NCBI GenBank assembly: GCA_936941155.1
Contig: CAKZJE010000033.1
Location: 1-64,000, forward strand
Direction of reading: 5' to 3'
Source: an uncultured Methylomonas sp.
Lineage (GTDB): Bacteria > Pseudomonadota > Gammaproteobacteria > Methylococcales > Methylomonadaceae
Length of the DNA: 64,000 bases
Part shown: one piece after another, positions 44,065 through 51,700 of the stretch
Layout of the letters: every line of letters begins with the position of its first letter
Numbering within the stretch: the stretch's first letter is position 1
Notes under the pieces: generated by a model
The model's database searches: none
What the model saw: the letters and a program-made list of their open reading frames with translations, nothing else
Told to the model about the DNA's origin: nothing
Program-made: the position numbers and the translations under genes

Positions 44065-44727
44065 TTAAATGGTAATCACCTTCACCACACACGATAGCCC
44101 TTCAATTTCAGGAAAATCGAGTTGTCCGTTGCTATCCTGCATTTTCCAATACGACATAAATGAACCCGGATAATCCGGTGCAGTAAATTCTACGGTTAAA
44201 TCCACTGGTTCGCCGGGTAAGGTTCTGGGGATAGGAATACGGTTTTGAGTCGGAATTAGTCCGCGCTGAGTTTTGGGAGCTGCAAAATCGGTGGCGTGGT
44301 GTTTAAATTCTAGTGTATTATCTAAGCAGATTAAGTATCTGTCACGCCATTCTACTGCGCCGATGTTTTGAATCCGCCAGGTTTTGGAAAAAACCGCGTT
44401 AGCCAAGACTATCATGCCATCGGGAATGGTGACATCGGCAATGAAGCCGGTGGCATCCCGCGAATGAATTGCGCTGCTGCTGGCGAAGTCTTTGCTGATG
44501 AGTTTGTCAAAGATGAGTCGAAACAGCACGAAGGGATGGACTTCTAGCGCATTGGCTAATTTGATGAGGGTGAGCATTTGCGATTTTTCGGCATTGTCGC
44601 GTAAGTCATACAGCGTTTGGCGTGAAATTCCGGCTCTTCGGGCGGCTTCTGCAAAGGAGATATTGAGTTGCTTGATTCTGTCTTCAAGGTAGTCGTCAAA
44701 ATATTGGCGGTGATGGGTTGGATTCAT
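44065..44727 (-). CDS. XRE-type regulator fused to an NBR1-like Ig domain
   Basis: This 220-residue protein has a helix-turn-helix at about 18-75 (ISFAEAARRAGISRQTLYDLRDNAEK). The C-terminal half is an NBR1/FW-type immunoglobulin domain: FSKTWRIQNIGAVEWRDRYLICL, PGEPVDLTVEFTAPDYPGSFMSYWKMQDSNG. FW domains bind protein partners and in bacteria occur mostly on exported or regulatory proteins. It probably binds the palindrome at 44770-44789 and controls itself or the divergent exported protein. No membrane segment is seen. Confidence 0.75.
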   Translation of the reverse strand: MNPTHHRQYFDDYLEDRIKQLNISFAEAARRAGISRQTLYDLRDNAEKSQMLTLIKLANALEVHPFVLFRLIFDKLISKDFASSSAIHSRDATGFIADVTIPDGMIVLANAVFSKTWRIQNIGAVEWRDRYLICLDNTLEFKHHATDFAAPKTQRGLIPTQNRIPIPRTLPGEPVDLTVEFTAPDYPGSFMSYWKMQDSNGQLDFPEIEGLSCVVKVITI

Positions 44728-44769
44728 GGTTGATTTTTTTGCAAACTGTACAGAGAACTTGACACTTGC

Positions 44770-44789
44770 GGTGATATTATCATATCGCC
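44770..44789. promoter_or_regulatory. Candidate operator palindrome
   Basis: GGTGATAT-TATC-ATATCGCC is an 8-bp arm pair with one mismatch. It lies 43 bp from the XRE start and 72 bp from the divergent gene start, and 5 bp after a TTGACA hexamer (44759-44764). The position suits an operator for the XRE protein. This is inference. Confidence 0.35.
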
Positions 44790-44861
44790 TTGTTATTTTA
44801 GGCTTTTAGGCGTAAAACTTATCACCGATTTTTCGAGAATATTTTTGTTAAGGGGAAGAAA

Positions 44862-47021
44862 ATGAAGAAGAAATTAACGAATTTAAACGTTGTGAAGACA
44901 GCATTATCAGGCGGAGCAAAGTTATCTTTGCTGGCTTTTTCAATATCCGTTTTAGCATCACCAGACCAATACGATTTAAGTTTGGGAGGAAATCCGAGTT
45001 GGAATGAAAACACTCCAACCACAAATTTTTGGGAGCATCGTTATGTGAATCCTAGTAGAACGGAGGAATGTAAAAAAAATAGCAAGAAATACAATCCTGC
45101 CAAATGTCTAGTTTGCGAACCAACAGACAAAGATAGTGAATGTGCTACTCATACGGGTCGTGATACTCATTCAACAGAAACAAAAAAAGTTAAAATTAAT
45201 GGTAAAGACGAAAATCGAGGGGTCATTAGGTCTTACGGATTTGGACAGGTCAAAGCCATAACAAACAGTAAATCTTTATCTTACATTGGCATACAACATT
45301 TATTAAATTCTGGAGAAGTTGTTAAAGCTAATTTGTTGCATGGAGATTATGAAAATACTCTTAAAAACAATGATTATCTTGCAAAAAAACAATTATTAGG
45401 CACTGAAAGTAATAACGGAGATGGAATACCAGTGCATTTACACACAGAAATTGCTTCTACAACCTCATCTGCATGGGTTTATACATCTAATGCTATTCCA
45501 GATAAAAATGGAACTCGTGAGTACACTAACAATGGCAAAGGAGCGTTAATAGAGAGTTACGATAAAGATGGGTTAATAGCCCATTATGATAAAAACAAGT
45601 ATAGCCCCATTTTTTACTCTCCAGACGATACTTTCAACAACCATTTAGAATTGTTGCCTTGGCTATCAAACAACAGTAGCAACACTACACCGTCATCTAG
45701 CAACTTTGATGTTTATGGTATTGCAGGTAAACCTTTTTATGGAAAAATGGAATTAAAACGGACTACTAAAGAGAAATCTTTCAATGCAATCAGCATCCTA
45801 GTAAATAGAGGCAGTAAGCGAGACAGTTTAACTTCTATTACTGCGGCTGAAGGCAAATGGCTGGCTGCAACATGGGCAAACTCAGACAAAGTAGCTCCTA
45901 GTTCCAGTGATTCAGTAACTATTCCTGCTACTAGCCAAGTATATCCAATTCAAGGAAACCGCAGCAGCTATACAGCAGGTGACTATGCTGCTACTCCTTC
46001 TATTAAGGAAAATGCAACTACGGAAATAAAAGGCTATCCTGTCATTTTTTCAGTTTTGGCTAATGAAAAGTCAAAAGTTATTGATAACGACAAACCAACT
46101 GGTAATGCGTATGTAAAAACAGGCAGAACAGAAACAGAACCAGGTTATTTTCTAACCTCAGACATTGCGAATGGCAAAAGCGACGCATCCGCAACGTGGC
46201 AACCAAATGCAGAAGGGGAATATCAAATTTCTGTTTTTATTCCTAAAACTACAAACTCGAAAGTTGTTTATAGGATAAAACAAAAATCAGGTGATGCACC
46301 AAGTTTAGCGTGTGTTACTCAAAATAATGCCAATGGTTCTTGGTCTCCATTAGTTGTTATTCCAACGCCTCTTAAATATACAAACCAAGATGGCATAATA
46401 GATATTAATGATTTAACTTGTACCGCAGGAGGAAATACAACGACAGCAACAAAATTTAATTTTACAAATACAGGTCTTGTATCTGCTACCCTAAGTTTTG
46501 CTCCTTCAACAGACATAACAACAAAGTTAGCTAATAATGAGCATTTGAAAGATAAAAAGGTGGCTTTTGATGCGGTTAAATTTGAAGTACCTTCTACAAC
46601 AACGACTACACCAAGTTCCATAGCGTTGTTAGGGAAAACGATTGGGTATAAATATCATTATCCAACCATTAATGATATTGCTTTATCAGCTCCCAATGGT
46701 AATTATGTAGTTTCTAATGGAGTAGAAATAGCGGATGTTTCCGGTGCAGGAATTTCTCTTGCCACAATGGATATTTCTAATTCTAATATTCTTGTTCAAT
46801 TTACAAGAGTCGGCTCATGGGATTTTAAAGACTTCAATGGTTTTGAAATTTATGATGTCAATAACAGCATTGCTAACATTACAGATGTTGTTATTAATCC
46901 TGCTACTAATTTAGCCGGTTTTGATAAATCGCGTATTACATTTAACGCTAATCAGATTTGGATTAATTGGCAGGGATTAAGTTTTGATGCAAATACCAAG
47001 CTTTCGTTAGACATTAAATAG
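44862..47021 (+). CDS. Large exported protein, unknown function
   Basis: This 719-residue protein has a signal peptide (KTALSGGAKLSLLAFSISVLAS) after a basic start. AAGGGGAAG lies upstream of the ATG. Residues 40-100 hold a CxxC-bearing segment (AKCLVCEP). The middle is Ser/Thr/Asn-rich. The C-terminal 110 residues (GKTIGYKYHYPTIND ... GFEIYDVNNSIANITDVVINPATNLAGFDKSRITFNANQIWINWQGL) form a domain that looks like those seen at the ends of bacterial surface proteins. It is not recognised otherwise. Its transcript ends at the hairpin 47039-47083. Confidence 0.6.
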   Translation: MKKKLTNLNVVKTALSGGAKLSLLAFSISVLASPDQYDLSLGGNPSWNENTPTTNFWEHRYVNPSRTEECKKNSKKYNPAKCLVCEPTDKDSECATHTGRDTHSTETKKVKINGKDENRGVIRSYGFGQVKAITNSKSLSYIGIQHLLNSGEVVKANLLHGDYENTLKNNDYLAKKQLLGTESNNGDGIPVHLHTEIASTTSSAWVYTSNAIPDKNGTREYTNNGKGALIESYDKDGLIAHYDKNKYSPIFYSPDDTFNNHLELLPWLSNNSSNTTPSSSNFDVYGIAGKPFYGKMELKRTTKEKSFNAISILVNRGSKRDSLTSITAAEGKWLAATWANSDKVAPSSSDSVTIPATSQVYPIQGNRSSYTAGDYAATPSIKENATTEIKGYPVIFSVLANEKSKVIDNDKPTGNAYVKTGRTETEPGYFLTSDIANGKSDASATWQPNAEGEYQISVFIPKTTNSKVVYRIKQKSGDAPSLACVTQNNANGSWSPLVVIPTPLKYTNQDGIIDINDLTCTAGGNTTTATKFNFTNTGLVSATLSFAPSTDITTKLANNEHLKDKKVAFDAVKFEVPSTTTTTPSSIALLGKTIGYKYHYPTINDIALSAPNGNYVVSNGVEIADVSGAGISLATMDISNSNILVQFTRVGSWDFKDFNGFEIYDVNNSIANITDVVINPATNLAGFDKSRITFNANQIWINWQGLSFDANTKLSLDIK

Positions 47022-47029
47022 TAACCTGT

Positions 47030-47083
47030 AACTCGTAACCCGACATCCGCTAAAATAACAGCAGGTGTCGGGTTTTGTTTTTT
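47030..47083 (+). terminator. Terminator-bearing 54-bp direct repeat, left of PIN TA module
   Basis: CCCGACA (47039-47045) pairs with TGTCGGG (47066-47072), followed by TTTTGTTTTTT. The whole 54 bp, starting AACTCG, is repeated at 47794-47847. Confidence 0.82.
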
Positions 47084-47138
47084 AACAGCAAAAAAACAAT
47101 TACTCATCTCTTTCAAATAGCCACCCACCAAACAAAAC

Positions 47139-47369
47139 ATGCAAATCACCCTTAACATACCGGATAACTTACCCGTTGAGATGGTAAAAAATTACATTCA
47201 CACCATCGAAATGCAAATACAGCTATTTTCCCAAACCATTGCGCAAACCAGCAATCAAGCCGTTCAATTACGAAAACTGTTTAAAGAAACACAAAGCCTG
47301 CCCAGCGTGGCTTGCTTAACCGATGAAGACATCGCAAACGAAATCGAACAAGTCAGAAACGGCTTATGA
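47139..47369 (+). CDS. Small putative antitoxin
   Basis: This 76-residue protein starts MQITLNIPDNLPVEMVKNYIHTIEMQIQLF, a beta strand plus helix as in ribbon-helix-helix-like antitoxins. It ends LTDEDIANEIEQVRNGL. The stop overlaps the PIN gene start by 4 bp. Family assignment rests mainly on this pairing. Confidence 0.7.
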   Translation: MQITLNIPDNLPVEMVKNYIHTIEMQIQLFSQTIAQTSNQAVQLRKLFKETQSLPSVACLTDEDIANEIEQVRNGL

Positions 47370-47794
47370 AAGTCATTATTGATACCAATATCCTCATTTC
47401 TGCGATTCTGAAAAACCGCATTCCTGAAGAAGTCGTGTTTAACATTATCATCAATCCGGCGTATCAATGGCTCGCCAGCTCTGAAATTATGGACGAATAC
47501 AAAAAAGTCTTGGTGCGCCCTAAATTCAAACTTTCTGAAACTGTATTGCAACAGTGGTTTAGCATTTTTGAAAAACACATTACCGTTGTAAGTGCTCAAT
47601 TGCCGATTGATTTTCCACGCGACCCGAAAGATGCCAAGTTTTTAGCCTGTGCTATTGCCACTCAAGCCGATATTTTTATTTCTGGTGATAAAGATTTTTC
47701 AGAAGCTCAAAAGCTGCTTGAACAAACTCAAATTTTATCGGTTCGTGAATTTTTTAACCGGTTTGTGGCTGTTTTAAATCCAGATTTACATTAA
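47366..47794 (+). CDS. PIN-domain toxin (COG1569 type)
   Basis: This 142-residue protein begins KVIIDTNILISAILKNRIPEEVV (D6). SSEIMDEYKKVLVRPKF, DFPRDPKDAKFLACAIATQADIFISGDKDF and the end VREFF follow, the layout of putative TA toxins of the COG1569 PIN family. It is coupled to the upstream small gene by ATGA. The module is enclosed by 54-bp direct repeats. Confidence 0.9.
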   Translation: MKVIIDTNILISAILKNRIPEEVVFNIIINPAYQWLASSEIMDEYKKVLVRPKFKLSETVLQQWFSIFEKHITVVSAQLPIDFPRDPKDAKFLACAIATQADIFISGDKDFSEAQKLLEQTQILSVREFFNRFVAVLNPDLH

Positions 47795-47847
47795 ACTCGA
47801 AATCCCACATCCGCTAAAATAACGGCAGGTGTCGGGTTTTGTTTTTA
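47794..47847 (+). repeat. 54-bp direct repeat, right of PIN TA module
   Basis: This is a copy of 47030-47083 starting at the toxin stop codon. Its left stem arm has decayed (CCCACA instead of CCCGACA), so it may terminate less well. The rest of the 310-bp gap to 48104 is AT-rich, with a terminator at 48012-48041. Confidence 0.82.
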
Positions 47848-48011
47848 ATCAGAAATTGTGATTGGCTTTCACTCACCAAATAAACGTAAACTAACAGAAT
47901 ATTGTGCAGCCTGAATTAATTCTGATACAAGGTTGTAACGCAATGATTGAAATAAAAAATCTCAAGAAATGTTTACTGCTTTTGCTGAATATTAGTGGAA
48001 TATAAAACAAA

Positions 48012-48041
48012 AAAATAGCCGCATTGCACGGCTATTTTTTT
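48012..48041. terminator. Bidirectional intrinsic terminator
   Basis: AAAATAGCCG and CGGCTATTTT form a 10-bp stem with loop CATTGCA, flanked by A and T runs on both sides. It sits between the convergent PIN toxin and HicB genes. Confidence 0.85.
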
Positions 48042-48104
48042 ATTAAATGTCGATAACATTATTTCCCCCTACTAACAACTATTATCCTTGGCAAACAATT
48101 TACT

Positions 48105-48521
48105 TCATTCAAGTGACAAAACCAACCGTTTTCCTAAAGCTTTAGCTGCCCTATCTAACTGCTTAAGACTCGCCCAATGCCGAGGATTCTCTAACCTTTG
48201 AGCTGTTGTCCACGTTGTATCCATCGCATTAGCCAACTCAGTTAATGACTTAGCTCCTCTAGCTTTTTTCAATAGCAAAGCAGCCTGCACTTTAGAATTA
48301 GGAGAAGCTAAATAACCATTTTCAGGACAAACAGAAGGCTCTGGTATTTCCTCATTATCCTCTAACCGACACGCTAAAATGGCACTTAAAACCTCTGCTG
48401 CATTAAATGCGGCTTCCTCCAAAGAATCTGCCTGAGTAATACCTTCCTCTATATCAATAAAATGAACAAAAAAACGTCCATCTTCATCTAACTCAGCCAA
48501 ATAAGGATAGGCAATAATCAT
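48105..48521 (-). CDS. hicB: HicB-type antitoxin
   Basis: This 138-residue protein has an N-terminal partial RNase-H-like HicB fold (MIIAYPYLAELDEDGRFFVHFIDIEEGITQADSLEEA). A C-terminal helix-turn-helix follows (LTELANAMDTTWTTAQRLENPRHWASLKQLDRAAKALGKRL). It neutralises HicA and probably represses the operon. It overlaps hicA by 4 bp. Confidence 0.9.
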   Translation of the reverse strand: MIIAYPYLAELDEDGRFFVHFIDIEEGITQADSLEEAAFNAAEVLSAILACRLEDNEEIPEPSVCPENGYLASPNSKVQAALLLKKARGAKSLTELANAMDTTWTTAQRLENPRHWASLKQLDRAAKALGKRLVLSLE

Positions 48522-48709
48522 AATAATTTAACTCCTGTTTGTTTTTCGATAGCTTTCAGCAAACCAATTTGAACATCTTTAGAACCGTGAACAGGAATAG
48601 GGACTTTTTTATTGAGTTCAGAGTTTTTCATAATATGATGACTGCCTTCAACTCTAATCAAAATCCATCCTTCTTTTTTCAATTTAGCAATAATTTGTTT
48701 ACCATTCAT
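48518..48709 (-). CDS. hicA: HicA mRNA-interferase toxin
   Basis: This 63-residue dsRNA-binding-like protein reads MNGKQIIAKLKKEGWILIRVEGSHHIM, with the catalytic His in GSHHIM, and KVPIPVHGSKDVQIGLLKAIEKQTGV. The length and toxin-first order are typical. It lies directly downstream of the large CheA-like gene, 58 bp after its stop. Confidence 0.92.
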   Translation of the reverse strand: MNGKQIIAKLKKEGWILIRVEGSHHIMKNSELNKKVPIPVHGSKDVQIGLLKAIEKQTGVKLL

Positions 48710-48767
48710 AGCACTTTACTTGCTTGTTTCCACTTGAAAGTTTATTTGATTCAACCACTACAAATGA

Positions 48768-51700
48768 TTACTGCATCAACGCTCTCACACTATTAATCAA
48801 ATCATCCTCCGTAAACGGCTTAGTCATAAACCTAGTCACCCCAGCCGCCTCAGCCTGCTTTCTATGCTTCTCAGTCGCCCGCGAAGTAATCATAATAATG
48901 GGCGTATTTTTCATATCCTCACGATTACGCACATGCGCCGTCAACTCAATCCCATTCATACGCGGCATTTCCAAATCCACTAAAATAATATCGGGAATCG
49001 CCTTTTCCAAATACTTAAGCGCGTCCAAACCATCAATCGCAGTTTCAACTTCCAACCCCGAATCCTTCAACAACATTGCCACCGACCGCCGCGCACTCAA
49101 CGAATCATCAATCACCAACGCCACCGGCAAACCATGAATACTATCCGCCAACGCCTTCGTGGCATCCGCCAACACATAATCATATTTCACCGCATGATGC
49201 AGCATTTCTACCAAATCAATCACCGGCGCAACCGCACCATTCCCCAAAATAGACGCACCGGTAATCCCTTGAATATGCGGAATATAGCTACCCATATTTT
49301 TCACTAATAAATCGCGATAGCCCAATAACTCTTCAACAAAAATAACATACGACCTGCCAATCTCATCCTCAATTCGCAATGCCTGTAATTTTTGCGCCGC
49401 ACTATAATTCATTGGAATTCCAACTAATTCAGCAAAATATTTCGCCTGATAACGCTGCGCTTCTATCTCGCAAAACAACTGCCCCTCTTCCTGCACCACC
49501 ACACATTCATCCGCATGATGAATTTTGCGCAACCCGCGATTAGAAATCGCCATTGTTTGTCCACCGCATTTCACCAACAGCGATAACATGGAAGACAAAG
49601 TCAGTGGAATCGTGATTTCTATCGTCAAACCCTCACCGCGCACCGATTGCAAATTCATTTGCCCTTGAATGCTGGAGATTTTAGTTTGAATCGCATCCAT
49701 CCCAATCCCCCGCCCTGAAGTTTGCGTGACAACAGCGCGAGTGGAAAAGCCCGGAATCAAAATCAGTTTATGAATTTCTGCGTCAGTTAATTTTTGACTG
49801 GCTGAAACCAAACCTTTTTTAATCGCGGTTTGTAAAATATTGCCACTGGCTAAACCAGCACCATCATCTTTACAAGTAATTACCGCATAATTGCCTTTGC
49901 GACTAAACTCCAACGTAATTTTGCCATTTTTGGGTTTCTTAAATTTCTCTCTGATATGTTGCGGCTCAATGCCATGATCAATTGAATTTCTTAATAAGTG
50001 CATCAACGGTTCAACCATATCATTCAGAATTTCACTATCAATCAGAATATCCGCGCCTTTGATTTCCAAATCCACTTCTTTATTCGTGGCACGACAGGCT
50101 TGTCTGACAATCCGTTGGCAGCGCGACGCAATCGTACTGGCTGGCACCATCCGAATACTTTGCACAATCGCTTGATTTTCCTTTTGAATACCGTCTTCTT
50201 CCACCATCAAATATTTCAAATTGACCAGTTGTTCATCCATCTGAATATTCACTTCGCGAATATCGGTTGCCACTTCTGAAATGCGACTAGCAGCGGTGTG
50301 CAGCTCGTTATATTGTTCCATTTCCAGCGCGTCAAACTCAGTGTTTGCTTTGCTATGATTCGGTTTATGGCTATAGCCTTGAATACTGATAAATTGATCT
50401 AATTCGGAAACCAACGATTGCAACTGCCAAGTGAGTTCATTCAAGTTTTTCAATTCTTGTGAAAAGCCTTTAATCCGCTCTTTAAATTGCTCACTTAAAA
50501 TACTGCCCTCGCCTGTCATGCGCAGCAATTTATCAATCACTTCACTCGGCACGCGCGTCATTGCCACTGTTTCTGTGTTTTTTGTTTCCTGCAAGGCATG
50601 AGTTAAATCTGCACTCGCGTCGACTGGCAACGCTATCGTTTCAGGCGCAATTGTTTCAGTTTCAGCCGATAAACCGTTTGCAGCAATTTGATTTGCCCAA
50701 TCCAATACATTTTGTAAAACTTGCAAAGCTTGGTCGGGCGGCTGTTGTTCGCCATTGAGCATTAAATCGCTCATCATTTCTAAACAATCTGCCGATTCCA
50801 GCAACACAGCGGCTAAAGCTTTCGTCGGAAAAGTTTGTTGCTCACTGAGATATTCCAGAATTTCTTCCAAATGATGCGTGACAACCGCAATCCCTGATAC
50901 GCCGACAATATTGCCAGAGCCTTTTAAGGTATGCGCAATTCTTTGTGCTTCCTGCAACTGCTCAACATTGCCATTGCCAGAAATAATTTGCTGAATAACG
51001 CGGGAAAAATTGCCCGTCAGCACGGGCAATTCACTGAGCAAAGAATCTAACAATTCGCGATTCACATCTTCTGGCACAAGCAGCGAAACATCATTCAATT
51101 CCGCCCGCGTTTTGCGATTCTCCAATTGCGGATTATGGTCACAGAGCGTGATGCCAGATAACAATCTCAGAAATTGTTCCGCTTCTAACTCTGTTAAAGA
51201 CTGTTTCCATCCCGACAAACTGAGCTGAGCCACTAAAGCCCGCGCGTTTTCAGGCTCAGTAATCGCGGCAATATAATTTTGAATCAGCGGCAGAGTGTTT
51301 TTAAATAATTCCGATTCAATGCTGGTGAAAATATCGCTGTCTCTGCGACTGCGCATATTCACGGATAAGTGCGTAAACACCTGCGCCAAGCCCAATAAGC
51401 CGATGGTGTTACAGGCTGTGGTGAGATTTTGAAACTTAAATTCGTGATTTCTTAAAATTTGTTTAAATGCGTCAATATCGGCGGCGGCTTTGATTTCATC
51501 CTGAATATCGGCAAGCAACAAGGCAAACTCAGCGCGTACCATGCCAATCAATTCTGGATTCACATTCACAGTCGCTTGAGTCACCGTTTCTGCTGGCGCA
51601 ACATCCTCTGCAAGTGTTTCAGGAACAACAGGCTCTTCTTCAACAATAGCTTCTGTGACTGCAATTTCTTCTGGAAACTCTGCAAAATCTTGCGGATTAT

